Source: an uncultured Bacteroidales bacterium (GTDB lineage Bacteria > Bacteroidota > Bacteroidia > Bacteroidales > Bacteroidaceae). Taken from it: a stretch of 64,000 nt of DNA. Position 1 is the stretch's first letter; each line of letters opens with the position of its first letter. Positions 45,280 through 54,304 of this stretch are shown here, one piece after another. The stretch is from the NCBI GenBank assembly GCA_902778625.1, contig CACYYM010000007.1, forward strand, positions 1-64,000, given 5' to 3'. Position numbers and translations under genes: made by a program. Below the pieces are notes generated by a model that saw only the letters and a list, made by a program, of their open reading frames with translations, searched no databases and was not told the origin of the DNA.

Positions 45280-45948
45280 ATGACGACAAGCAATACCATA
45301 AAGATACGCGACAAAAGCAAACTCGTGATGGGTCTGCTTGTTGCTGCTTTGCTATGGTTCATCATGTTCTCGCCTTGGACGTCGCCCCACGTTAACTTCT
45401 GGGTTTGCATGACTGCTTCGGCACTCATCCTCACCTGTCTCGCTTTCGCATTTGGCGGAAGTAAGAGCATTGGAACTGGCTTTTCTCCAGAAGATACGCC
45501 ACCAGCCACCTATACTTGCATCCTTGCTATTCTCATCGCAGTCCTGCTTTGGGGAGTATTCTTTATTGGTGACAAAGTATCGCAGCTCCTTTTTTCTTTT
45601 TCGCGCGCGCAGGTGAACCTTATATATAATATAAAGGGAGACGTCTCGCCTACCCTGCTTGCTTTACTCCTGCTCTTTGTCATAGGACCTGCAGAAGAGA
45701 TATTCTGGAGGGGTTATGTGCAGAGAACTCTTACTAAATTCCGTTCCCCGTTTGTCGCTTTCCTGCTGACTACGGCTTGTTATACCGCAGTTCATCTGCC
45801 TTCAGGCAACTTCATGCTCACCATGGCAGCCCTTGTGTGCGGCATAGTTTGGGGCGGACTATATTGGCTTATGCCAAACCAACTGAGAGCAATCATCATC
45901 AGCCATGCACTTTGGGACGCAGCAGCGTTCGTGTGGTTTCCCTTCTAA
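45280..45948 (+). CDS. CPBP-family intramembrane metalloprotease
   Basis: The 222-residue protein has about six membrane helices and the CPBP motifs EEIFWRGYVQ (Glu-Glu and Arg), TAVHLPSGN (His) and ISHALWDAAAF (His-Asp). Relatives are Rce1/CAAX-type peptidases, some linked to bacteriocin self-immunity. It starts 6 bases after menA. Confidence 0.85.
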   Translation: MTTSNTIKIRDKSKLVMGLLVAALLWFIMFSPWTSPHVNFWVCMTASALILTCLAFAFGGSKSIGTGFSPEDTPPATYTCILAILIAVLLWGVFFIGDKVSQLLFSFSRAQVNLIYNIKGDVSPTLLALLLLFVIGPAEEIFWRGYVQRTLTKFRSPFVAFLLTTACYTAVHLPSGNFMLTMAALVCGIVWGGLYWLMPNQLRAIIISHALWDAAAFVWFPF

Positions 45949-46012
45949 AGAAAGGTGAAAAGGGGAAAAATGGAACATTAAACAAAAACTCGTCAAAAAG
46001 TAAATATCAGAT

Positions 46013-47332
46013 ATGTTAACATTAAAACTCATCACAGAAGAAACCGAGCGAGTCATCGCAGGACTAGAGAAGAAACATTTCACTGACGCACGTAAGGCAA
46101 TCGACGAAGTCATTGCTGTCGACAAGAGCCGTCGTCAAGCACAGACAGAACTCGACCAGAACCTTTCTGCAGCCAAGAAACTTGCAGCCGAGATTGGTAT
46201 GCTCATGAAGCAAGGCAAGCGAGACGAAGCAGAAGAAATCAAGGCAAAAGTCGCTGCGTTGAAGGAAACGAGCAAAGAACTTGAGGAAAAGAAAGAGAAT
46301 GCCGAGCAGGAAATGACTCGTCTTCTCTGCCAGATTCCCAACATCCCATACGACGAAGTTCCTGAAGGCACTTGTGCCGAAGACAACTGGGTCGTGAAGT
46401 CTAACCTCAAAGAATGCGTTTTAGGACAAGATACGGTTGGCAACTGGGATGCAAACCCTGTTGTTGAGACTGCTAAGCTTCCGCATTGGGAACTCGCAAA
46501 GAAGTACAATCTCATTGATTTCGACCTCGGCGTCAAGATAACGGGAGCAGGCTTCCCTGTCTATCGTGGCAAGGGCGCAAGGCTTCAACGTGCTTTGATT
46601 GACTTCTTCTTGGATGAAGCACAAAAGTCAGGCTACGAGGAAATCATGCCTCCCACCGTCGTGAATGCAGCATCAGGCTACGGCACAGGACAGCTTCCAG
46701 ACAAAGAAGGCCAGATGTATCATTGCGAAGTTGACGACTTGTATCTCATTCCAACTGCAGAGGTGCCTGTAACAAACATCTATCGCGATGTGATACTCGA
46801 CGAGAAAGACCTGCCCATCAAGAACTGCGCATACACCCAGTGCTTCCGTCGTGAAGCTGGTAGTTATGGCAAGGACGTTCGTGGCTTGAACCGCTTGCAT
46901 GAGTTCAGCAAGATAGAAATCGTGCGAATCGATACACCGGAACATAGTGCAGAGAGCCACAAAGAGATGCTTTCTCATGTTGAAGGCTTGTTGCAGAAGC
47001 TTGAACTCCCCTATCGCATCCTTCGTCTTTGCGGTGGCGACCAGAGCTTTACCAGCGCAATCTGCTACGACTTCGAGGTTTATAGTGAAGCCCAAAAGCG
47101 TTGGCTTGAGGTCAGCTCCGTTTCGAACTTCGACACTTATCAAGCCAACCGCTTGAAGTGCCGCGTTCGTCGCACAGCAACTGGCAAGACAGAACTCTGC
47201 CACACCCTCAACGGCTCAGCACTTGCTTTGCCCCGTATCGTGGCATCTATCTTGGAGAACAACCAAACGCCCGAAGGCATCCGCGTTCCCAAGGTGCTTG
47301 TACCTTACATGGGTTGCGAAATGATTGACTAA
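46013..47332 (+). CDS. serS: seryl-tRNA synthetase
   Basis: The 439-residue protein has an N-terminal helical hairpin arm (about 30-110; ELEEKKENAEQEMTRLL) and class II motifs including AGSYGKDVRGLNRLHEFSKIE and GSALALPRIVASILENNQ. It charges tRNA-Ser. Confidence 0.97.
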   Translation: MLTLKLITEETERVIAGLEKKHFTDARKAIDEVIAVDKSRRQAQTELDQNLSAAKKLAAEIGMLMKQGKRDEAEEIKAKVAALKETSKELEEKKENAEQEMTRLLCQIPNIPYDEVPEGTCAEDNWVVKSNLKECVLGQDTVGNWDANPVVETAKLPHWELAKKYNLIDFDLGVKITGAGFPVYRGKGARLQRALIDFFLDEAQKSGYEEIMPPTVVNAASGYGTGQLPDKEGQMYHCEVDDLYLIPTAEVPVTNIYRDVILDEKDLPIKNCAYTQCFRREAGSYGKDVRGLNRLHEFSKIEIVRIDTPEHSAESHKEMLSHVEGLLQKLELPYRILRLCGGDQSFTSAICYDFEVYSEAQKRWLEVSSVSNFDTYQANRLKCRVRRTATGKTELCHTLNGSALALPRIVASILENNQTPEGIRVPKVLVPYMGCEMID

Positions 47333-47360
47333 TTAAAGGATAACACAATACAAAGAAGGT

Positions 47361-49736
47361 ATGTACAAGATTGTTAAGAAAGTTCAGTTTAGCGAGAAGG
47401 TTTTCAGACTTGACGTTGAGGCTCCCTTGATTGCAAAGGCACGCAAGGCAGGTCACTTCGTCATCGTTCGTGTTGATGAAAAGGGCGAACGTGTGCCTTT
47501 GACAATAGCAGGTAGCGACCTCGAGAAGGGAACCATCACTTTGGTCATCCAGACGGTTGGTGCCAGCACAAGCCAGCTCTGTGCCCTTAATGAAGGAGAC
47601 TATATTGCAGACGTGGTCGGACCTCTTGGCCGTGCCACTCACATTGAGAACTACGGAACTGTTCTTTGTGCTGGTGGTGGCGTAGGAACGGCTCCCATGT
47701 TGCCTATCATTCAGGCTCTCAAGGCAGCTGGAAATAAAGTAATCAGCGTGATTGCCGGTCGTAGCAAGGAACTTATCATCCTTGAGGACGAGGTGCGTGC
47801 TGCAAGTGATGAGGTCATCATTATGACCGACGATGGTTCTTACGGCAAGCAAGGCGTGGTGACTGTCGGCATGGAAGAAGTCATCCAGCGCGAGAAGGTC
47901 GACAAGTGCTTTGCCATCGGTCCCGCTATCATGATGAAGTTCTGCTGCTTACTGACTAAGAAATATGAGATCCCGACTGATGTCAGCCTCAATACTATTA
48001 TGGTGGACGGCACAGGTATGTGTGGTGCTTGCCGTGTAAGTGTTGGAGGAAAGACCAAGTTTGTCTGCGTGGATGGTCCTGAGTTCGACGGTCATCAGGT
48101 TGACTTCAACGAGATGATGCAAAGAGGTGGCGCTTTCAAGGCTGAGGAGATGGAGGCTATGGCAGCCTATCAGGCAGCTTTGGAGGGGCAAGGTCCCAAG
48201 GCAAAGGAGCAAGAGAAATGCGACAAGACTTGTGCTCAAAAGGCTCAGGTAAATGCTGATAATATGGACACAACCACGCCTCTCTCTGAACTGACAGACA
48301 GAAGTGCTGCTTGGCGCGATGAGATTCGCAAGTCGATGAAGGCAAAGGAACGTACTGGCATAGAGCGCTGCAAGATGCCTGAGCTCGATCCTGTCTATAG
48401 AGCAACAACCAGAACAGAAGAGGTGAACCAAGGTTTGACTGTTGAACAGGCCCTGACAGAAGCGAAGCGTTGTCTCGATTGCGCCAATCCGACCTGTATG
48501 CAAGGCTGTCCTGTCGGCATCAACATCCCGTCGTTCATCAAGAACATCGAGCGTGGAGAGTTCCTCAACGCTGCCCGTGTCCTGAAGATGACCTCGGCCC
48601 TGCCTGCAGTTTGCGGTCGTGTTTGCCCTCAGGAGAAACAATGTGAGGCACAATGTATCCACCTGAAAATGAACGAGCCAGCGGTTGCGATTGGTAACCT
48701 GGAACGTTTTGCAGCCGACTTCGAACGCGAGTCTGGCATGATGTCTCTGCCCGAAGTTGCTGAGAAGAACGGCAAGAAGATTGCAGTCATCGGCTCTGGT
48801 CCTTCAGGATTGAGTTTCGCAGGCGATATGGCAAAAGCCGGCTATGACGTGACTGTCTTTGAGGCTTTGCACGAGATTGGTGGCGTGTTGAAATATGGCA
48901 TTCCTGAGTTCCGTCTGCCAAACGCGATTGTCGATGTCGAGATACAGAACCTGGAGAAGATTGGCGTGAAGTTCGTGAAGGATTGTGTCGTGGGTAAAAC
49001 CATCACAATTGCTGACCTTGAAGCACAAGACTATAAAGGAATCTTCGTGGGTTCCGGTGCAGGTCTGCCAAACTTCATGAATATACCTGGCGAGAACTCG
49101 AACGGAATTATGTCCAGCAACGAGTACCTGACGCGCGTCAACCTCATGGATGCAAGCAATCCTGAGTACGCTACGCCCATTAAGAAAGCGAAGAACGTGA
49201 TGGTAGTGGGTGGCGGCAATACGGCTATGGACAGCTGCAGAACTGCAAAACGCCTTGGTGCTGAGCGAGTTATACTCGTTTATCGCAGAAGCGAAGAAGA
49301 GATGCCGGCCCGATTGGAAGAGGTTAAGCACGCAAAAGAGGAGGGCATCGAGTTCCTCACCCTGCACAATCCCATCGAGTATCATGCAGATGAGAAGGGA
49401 AATGTCTGCGAGGTGGTACTTCAGAAGATGGAGCTTGGCGAGCCCGATGCCAGTGGTCGCCGTTCTCCTGTGCCTATTCCTGGAGCAACCGAAACGATTG
49501 CTATCGACCAGGCTATCGTGGCAGTCGGCGTAAGTCCTAACCCTCTCGTTCCCAACTCGATACAGGGCTTGGAACTTGGTCGCAAGAACACCATCGTCGT
49601 GAACGAGGGTATGCAGACGAACATCCCAACCATCTTTGCTGGTGGCGACATTGTTCGTGGTGGCGCAACAGTCATCCTGGCAATGGGCGACGGACGCCGT
49701 GCTGCAGCAGCTATGCATGAATATCTGTCGAAATAA
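47361..49736 (+). CDS. fused NfnAB-like flavoprotein (PyrK-type + GltD-type)
   Basis: The 791-residue protein joins two subunits. Residues 1-280 are a ferredoxin-reductase/PyrK module with CAGGGVGTAPMLPI and a 2Fe-2S site (CGACRVSVGGKTKFVC). From about 330 it is a GltD-like module with 4Fe-4S cysteines (CLDCANPTCMQGCPVG; CGRVCPQEKQCEAQC), the FAD motif IGSGPSGLSFAGDMAKAG and the NADPH motif VVGGGNTAMDSCRTAKRLG. In anaerobes the two subunits form an NADH-dependent ferredoxin:NADP oxidoreductase. As no gltB is nearby, NADPH/ferredoxin balancing is more likely than glutamate synthesis. A 22-bp array follows the stop. Confidence 0.88.
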   Translation: MYKIVKKVQFSEKVFRLDVEAPLIAKARKAGHFVIVRVDEKGERVPLTIAGSDLEKGTITLVIQTVGASTSQLCALNEGDYIADVVGPLGRATHIENYGTVLCAGGGVGTAPMLPIIQALKAAGNKVISVIAGRSKELIILEDEVRAASDEVIIMTDDGSYGKQGVVTVGMEEVIQREKVDKCFAIGPAIMMKFCCLLTKKYEIPTDVSLNTIMVDGTGMCGACRVSVGGKTKFVCVDGPEFDGHQVDFNEMMQRGGAFKAEEMEAMAAYQAALEGQGPKAKEQEKCDKTCAQKAQVNADNMDTTTPLSELTDRSAAWRDEIRKSMKAKERTGIERCKMPELDPVYRATTRTEEVNQGLTVEQALTEAKRCLDCANPTCMQGCPVGINIPSFIKNIERGEFLNAARVLKMTSALPAVCGRVCPQEKQCEAQCIHLKMNEPAVAIGNLERFAADFERESGMMSLPEVAEKNGKKIAVIGSGPSGLSFAGDMAKAGYDVTVFEALHEIGGVLKYGIPEFRLPNAIVDVEIQNLEKIGVKFVKDCVVGKTITIADLEAQDYKGIFVGSGAGLPNFMNIPGENSNGIMSSNEYLTRVNLMDASNPEYATPIKKAKNVMVVGGGNTAMDSCRTAKRLGAERVILVYRRSEEEMPARLEEVKHAKEEGIEFLTLHNPIEYHADEKGNVCEVVLQKMELGEPDASGRRSPVPIPGATETIAIDQAIVAVGVSPNPLVPNSIQGLELGRKNTIVVNEGMQTNIPTIFAGGDIVRGGATVILAMGDGRRAAAAMHEYLSK

Positions 49737-49743
49737 TAAAGGT

Positions 49744-49858
49744 AGTTCGAAAACTCGGCACGTTAAGTTGACCAACTCGGCACGTTAAGTTGACCAACTC
49801 GGCACGTTAAGTTAACCAACTCGGCACGTTAAGTTTTCAATTTAACTACGCCACGTTT
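49744..49858. repeat. 22-bp tandem array (four cores plus one off-phase)
   Basis: Core CGGCACGTTA at 49756, 49778, 49800, 49822; linker AGTTGACCAACT (an inverted repeat) twice, then AGTTAACCAACT. A fifth core-like CGCCACGTTT (49849) is 27 bp on. Here the core arms are CGGC/GTTA and no longer match, but the linkers stay palindromic. It starts 8 bases after the NfnAB stop. Confidence 0.85.
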
Positions 49859-49897
49859 TTCGACTAGCCACAATAACTCAAATTAAACACATAAATC

Positions 49898-50263
49898 GTG
49901 AGCGGACTTTATACAATCTTATTGCTTATTTGCAGTAATGTCTTTATGACACTTGCATGGTACGGACACCTGAAACTCAATCAGGCTGGCATCTCCACGA
50001 ACTGGCCACTTTATGCCATCATCCTGTTCTCGTGGTCGATTGCCGGCATCGAGTACTGCTTTTTGGTGCCTGCAAACCGTATCGGCTTCATTGATAATGG
50101 CGGACCTTTCACGTTGATGCAACTCAAGGTCATACAGGAAGTCATCTCACTCATCGTGTTCTGCGTGATTGCCAATCTCATTTTCCAAGGACAACACCTG
50201 AATTGGAACCACTTGGCGGCACTCGTTTGCCTGGTTCTCGCCGTGTATTTCATATTCAAATAA
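49898..50263 (+). CDS. DMT-superfamily DUF486 membrane protein
   Basis: The 121-residue protein has four membrane helices and DUF486 landmarks: NVFMTLAWYGHL, WSIAGIEYCFLVPANRIG and GGPFTLMQLKVIQEVI. It is like a half-size drug/metabolite transporter and probably acts as a dimer. The start is GTG. The next gene follows after 10 bases. Confidence 0.85.
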   Translation: MSGLYTILLLICSNVFMTLAWYGHLKLNQAGISTNWPLYAIILFSWSIAGIEYCFLVPANRIGFIDNGGPFTLMQLKVIQEVISLIVFCVIANLIFQGQHLNWNHLAALVCLVLAVYFIFK

Positions 50264-50273
50264 GACACCAGAC

Positions 50274-51530
50274 ATGAAGAAATCCCTCATCATACTTTTG
50301 GCTCTGTTTGCAGTCCTTTCTGCTTCTGCCCAACGTAGAGGCAAGAAAGTGCAGCAGCCGAAATATACCGTTACAGCTCAGGAGGCGATGGCTGCCTACG
50401 ATTTCTCCCTCGCAGAAGAAATCTTGGAACATCAGATTGCTGAGCTCACGAAGAAGAAGCAACCGACAATTCACGAAGAAGAACTTCTCGAAACGGTTCG
50501 CAAGTCACAACTCAAGCTTCATGCCACAGAACAAGTAACGATTATCGACAGCGTGATTCTGCCAAAGAAGCAAGTGCTCAGCCAGATAAAACTCTCGGAG
50601 GAAAGCGGCACAATCTTGAGTTATGCAGACTTCTTCAAAAGCGACAAGAGTAATGACTGCACACTGTTTCGCAACGAACTTGGCAACAGAGTTGTATATT
50701 CGGAACCCAATCAGAAAGGCCATCTCAGGCTGAAAGACAAATCGCTCATCGGCGGAGAATGGTCGATGGAACGTCAGCTGAAAGGTTTCGAAGAGGAAGA
50801 AGAGGACAACCTCAACTTTCCGTTCATGCTCACCGACGGCATAACCATGTACTATGCTGCTGAATGCGAGGAAAGCCTGGGCGGTTACGACATCTTCATG
50901 ACCCGCTATGATGCCGACAACGGACAATTCCTTGCTCCAGAGAACATCGGTATGCCCTTCAACTCTCCTGCAAATGACTACCTGATGGTTATCGACGAGT
51001 TCCAACAGTTGGGCTGGTTCGTGACCGACCGCAACCAGTCTGCCGACACGGTTTGCCTCTATACATTCATCCCTACAGAAACCCGTCGGATCTACAACGA
51101 GCAGGAACTTGGAGCGAAGAAACTTGCTGCGATGGCTCGCATCTCATCTATCAAGGACACTTGGAAAGACATGAATGCCGTAAATGCAGCTAAGAAACGG
51201 CTTGCCGATGCGCGTCAGGGACACAAGAATGAAACGAAGAACCGTGATTTCACCTTCGTCATCAACGACTTGAGGACCTATTATACCTTATCGGATTTCA
51301 AAGATCCGCTGGCTCAGCAAAAGGCGAAAATTTGGCATGAGACACAAAAAGAATACGATGCAAAAACTGCAGAGTTGGCCTCTCTTCGCGCTAAATATGC
51401 CTCTATGACAGACGTTCAGCGCCAACAGATTGCGCCGCAGATACGACTTACAGAAACCAACCTTGAACGCCTCGCTGCAGACAAGCTGACGCTCGAAAAG
51501 GAAATACGTCGAATTGAACTTAACCAATAA
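50274..51530 (+). CDS. exported PD40/WD40-like protein with coiled-coil tail
   Basis: The 418-residue protein has a signal peptide (MKKSLIILLALFAVLSASAQ), a helical TPR-like N-terminal part, then PD40-type repeats (FMLTDGITMYYAAECEESLG, GGYDIFMTRYDADNGQ, ENIGMPFNSPANDYL) and a C-terminal coiled coil (about 330-415). This pattern appears in Bacteroidetes proteins linked to OmpA-type and PorE-like periplasmic complexes. A role in anchoring or in type IX secretion is possible but unproven. Confidence 0.7.
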   Translation: MKKSLIILLALFAVLSASAQRRGKKVQQPKYTVTAQEAMAAYDFSLAEEILEHQIAELTKKKQPTIHEEELLETVRKSQLKLHATEQVTIIDSVILPKKQVLSQIKLSEESGTILSYADFFKSDKSNDCTLFRNELGNRVVYSEPNQKGHLRLKDKSLIGGEWSMERQLKGFEEEEEDNLNFPFMLTDGITMYYAAECEESLGGYDIFMTRYDADNGQFLAPENIGMPFNSPANDYLMVIDEFQQLGWFVTDRNQSADTVCLYTFIPTETRRIYNEQELGAKKLAAMARISSIKDTWKDMNAVNAAKKRLADARQGHKNETKNRDFTFVINDLRTYYTLSDFKDPLAQQKAKIWHETQKEYDAKTAELASLRAKYASMTDVQRQQIAPQIRLTETNLERLAADKLTLEKEIRRIELNQ

Positions 51531-51541
51531 TACCACCCACC

Positions 51542-52423
51542 ATGAAGAAGTACGAAGATTCAGAGCTTATCATCAACGAAGATGGCAGTATATTCCATCT
51601 TCACATCAAGCCAGAACAGCTTGCCGACCGCATCATTATGGTTGGCGACCCTGGTCGCGTCAACACAGTTGCCTCGCATTTCGACACGAAGGAATGTGAG
51701 ATACAGAGCCGCGAGTTTCACACCATTACAGGCACATACAAGGGAAAACGCATCACTTGCCTCAGTCATGGCATCGGTTGCGATAACCTCGACATCGTGA
51801 TGAACGAGCTGGATGCCCTCGCAAATATTGATTTCAAGGAGCGTCAGGACAAGCCCGAACACAGGACGCTTACGCTTGTCCGTATCGGCACCTGTGGCGG
51901 ACTGCAGCCCGAAGCACCTTTGGGAACCTTCATAGCCAGCGTGAAGAGCATCGGCTTCGACGGCCTGCTCAACTACTATGCTGGGCGAAACGAGGTTTGC
52001 GACCTCGAGCTGGAAAAGGCTTTCACCAGTCACATGAACTGGTCTCCCCTGAAAGGAGCGCCATATGTGGCAACCGCAAATCCTTCTCTCATAGATCAAG
52101 TTGCCGGCAAGGAAATGCTTCGCGGCATCACGGTGGCTTGCGGAGGCTTCTACGGACCTCAAGGACGCCAGATTCGTCTCAAGATTCAAGACCCCAATCA
52201 GAACGAGAAAATTGAGTCCTTCCGCTATGTTTCCGACGGAAAAGAGCTGAAGATTTGCAACTTCGAGATGGAGTCGTCAGCTCTTGCTGGCCTTGCTTCC
52301 CTGCTCGGACACCGTGCTATGACTTGCTGCATGGTGATTGCCAATCGCTATGCAAAAGAGATGAACACAGAATACAAGAACAGCATCGACAACCTCATAA
52401 AGCTTGTCCTCGACCGAATCTAA
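51542..52423 (+). CDS. nucleoside phosphorylase (uridine phosphorylase-like)
   Basis: The 293-residue PNP_UDP_1 protein has RIIMVGDPGRVNTVASHFD, RIGTCGGLQPEAPLGTF and FEMESSALAGLASLLGHRAMT. The family splits nucleosides with phosphate. Uridine is the likeliest substrate but purine nucleosides cannot be excluded. Confidence 0.88.
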   Translation: MKKYEDSELIINEDGSIFHLHIKPEQLADRIIMVGDPGRVNTVASHFDTKECEIQSREFHTITGTYKGKRITCLSHGIGCDNLDIVMNELDALANIDFKERQDKPEHRTLTLVRIGTCGGLQPEAPLGTFIASVKSIGFDGLLNYYAGRNEVCDLELEKAFTSHMNWSPLKGAPYVATANPSLIDQVAGKEMLRGITVACGGFYGPQGRQIRLKIQDPNQNEKIESFRYVSDGKELKICNFEMESSALAGLASLLGHRAMTCCMVIANRYAKEMNTEYKNSIDNLIKLVLDRI

Positions 52424-52428
52424 TAGCC

Positions 52429-53463
52429 ATGAAGACTTCTTTCGAGAGCGATTATAACAACGGCGCACATCCTGAAGTGATTTGTCACCTGCTCGAGACA
52501 AACGGCAAGCAAAGCCAGTCGTATGGCTTCGACGAGTGGAGCGAGCAGGCGCGAAACAAGATACGGACAACTTGCAAGTGCCCCGAGGCCGACATCTTCT
52601 TCCTCGTCGGCGGCACACAGGCTAATGCGACGGTCATCGACGGCATGCTCCAGACCTACGAAGGCGTGATAGCTGTGCAGACGGCCCACATCAATGTCCA
52701 CGAGTCGGGAGCCGTAGAAGCCAGCGGACACAAAGTCATCACCCTACCCTCTCACGCTGGCAAGATGGATGCAGGCGAACTGGAAGCCTGGCTCAAAGCC
52801 TTTCATGCCGACCCGACGCTCGAGCACATGGTCATCCCGGGCATGGTCTATATCACCTTTCCCACGGAGCTCGGAAGCGTTTATACAGCCAAAGAGATAG
52901 AGGAGATACTTTCCGTTTGCCGTCAATACGACCTCAAACTCTTCATCGACGGAGCTCGTCTGGGTTACGGACTTGCTTCTGCAGAATGCGATTTCGACCT
53001 CGCTTGGCTTGCTGGGCATTGTGATGTCTTCTATATTGGCGGCACAAAAGTTGGGGCACTCTGTGGCGAGGCAGTCGTTTTCCCTCGCGGAAACGCACCT
53101 CGTCACTTCATGAACATCGTGAAGCGGCACGGAGCCCTTCTCGCCAAGAGCAGACTTGCTGGTATTCAATTCGATGCATTGTTTACGGACAACCTTTACT
53201 TCAACATCGCCAAGCACGCAATCTCGATGGCGATAAAGATGCGACAACTTTTCACGGACGCAGGCATTCCCCTTCGCGACTCCAGCACCAACCAGCAGTT
53301 CGTCGAGCTCACAAACAAGCAGATGAAGCACATCCTGCAGGACGTCCTCTTCGAAACGTGGGAGCCAATTGACGCAGACCACACTCTTTGCCGTTTCGTA
53401 ACGAGCTGGGCAACGACCGACCGCGACCTCGAAGCCCTAAAAAATGCCCTAGCAACACTTTGA
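52429..53463 (+). CDS. threonine aldolase-family PLP enzyme
   Basis: The 344-residue protein has FLVGGTQANATVID, VHESGAVEASGHKVI, LFIDGARLGYG (Asp) and the PLP lysine in YIGGTKVGALCGEA. It fits low-specificity L-threonine aldolase/beta-eliminating lyase, making glycine and acetaldehyde. ATG 52429 follows the phosphorylase by 5 bases; longer frames run inside that gene. No link to the threonine cluster 17 kb away beyond the shared pathway. Confidence 0.85.
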   Translation: MKTSFESDYNNGAHPEVICHLLETNGKQSQSYGFDEWSEQARNKIRTTCKCPEADIFFLVGGTQANATVIDGMLQTYEGVIAVQTAHINVHESGAVEASGHKVITLPSHAGKMDAGELEAWLKAFHADPTLEHMVIPGMVYITFPTELGSVYTAKEIEEILSVCRQYDLKLFIDGARLGYGLASAECDFDLAWLAGHCDVFYIGGTKVGALCGEAVVFPRGNAPRHFMNIVKRHGALLAKSRLAGIQFDALFTDNLYFNIAKHAISMAIKMRQLFTDAGIPLRDSSTNQQFVELTNKQMKHILQDVLFETWEPIDADHTLCRFVTSWATTDRDLEALKNALATL

Positions 53464-53497
53464 CCTTTTGGCACAAAGTGTGTTCAATTGTTACAAT

Positions 53498-53550
53498 TAA
53501 CGTGCTAAAAAGATAGTTTAACGTGTAAAACGTGCCATTTTTGCGTGTAA
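53498..53550. repeat. degenerate 22-bp array (three cores)
   Basis: TAACGTGCTA (53498), TAACGTGTAA (53519), TTGCGTGTAA (53541): steps 21 and 22. An extra AACGTGCC lies between. Linkers are no longer alike. It starts 35 bases after the aldolase stop. Confidence 0.6.
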
Positions 53551-53801
53551 AAGTGCCTACTTAGTGCAAAAATCCTTCCACTTGAAGCCTTTAGACTGAT
53601 TTTTCCCGACGGGCAAATGTGCCTCTAGAATAGGGAAAAGCATCGGAACGAGGGGTTTCTGCACTAATTTTGAGGCATTTTCAGCAGGTTTTTGACCTGT
53701 TTTCTGTCTTTTCCGAGGTTCGGCATCTTGGGAGCAGAAGCCTTACTGATATCGTATCTCATTGTATATCTGCTTTTTAGATGAAATTAAACTTGACCGA
53801 G

Positions 53802-53949
53802 TGTGACAGTTTCAATTGTGACAGTTTATTTTTTGATACCCACTTTCTCCTTAATATCCTATATAACTATATATATATTAATTAGTTATGTAGTCTTTAG
53901 AAAGGGGTATAAGTACTTTTTTTTAATTGTCACAACTGAAACTGTCACA
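53802..53949. repeat. 148-bp MITE-like inverted repeat
   Basis: 22-bp ends TGTGACAGTTTCAATTGTGACA (53802-53823, listed here only as ends TGTGACAG..TGTGACA) and its complement (53928-53949) match with one difference. Inside, ACCC-CTTTCT faces AGAAAG-GGGT, and ATAACTA faces TAGTTAT around a TATATA centre. Each end also holds a direct repeat of TGTGACA. Confidence 0.75.
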
Positions 53950-54255
53950 GACTCAGCTGTTCGCTATTCACTCATTTCCTCCTCTATAAGGCCTATTAGA
54001 GATGACAATCTTGATAGGAAAATCAGGCGCCCTCAAAAACCCCTCTCTTTTGCACCAGAATCGCTTCAAATGCCTTCGGCGTGTGTTCTATGTCCGAGGC
54101 AAAAAGAAGCGCTCTACGTGGCTTTAAATGAGTCTTTAAAATTCTCTGAATTTTACCTGCTCTAATTGTTTCAAATACATTTACATATTTATCTTGTTCT
54201 TTTTGTAAGTAAATAAATTCTTATCGAACAAAATTTTTGTTAATTGTAACAAATT

Positions 54256-54299
54256 TTCAATTATCAATTATCAATATTCAATTTAAAATCGTAACTTTG
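54256..54299 (+). promoter_or_regulatory. mnmE promoter with heptad run over -33
   Basis: -7 TAACTTTG (54292-54299) stands only 5 bases before the ATG, so the transcript should begin at or next to the start codon. The -33 zone (about 54268-54272) lies within a caattat-type heptad run (54256-54281). Confidence 0.65.
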
Positions 54300-54304
54300 T
54301 GCCC

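Larger units (their letters stand above)
53464..54304. other. 841-bp intergenic region without a convincing gene
   Basis: It contains an irregular 22-bp-type array (53498-53550), a paired inverted repeat (53802-53949), AT-rich sequence and the mnmE promoter. Short frames in it are not convincing. A stop-free minus-strand frame (about 54240-54027) lacks a start codon. The region may be the relic of a mobile cassette. Confidence 0.6.

Noticed and set aside
53803..54165. 120-residue plus-strand frame
   Set aside because: It starts inside the arm of the inverted repeat at 53802-53949 and is mostly low-complexity; no domain seen.
54027..54240. Minus-strand frame with VFETIRAGKIQRIL, possibly a fragment of a BT4734-like protein
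   Set aside because: No start codon and too short a resemblance; kept only as a hint for a relic.
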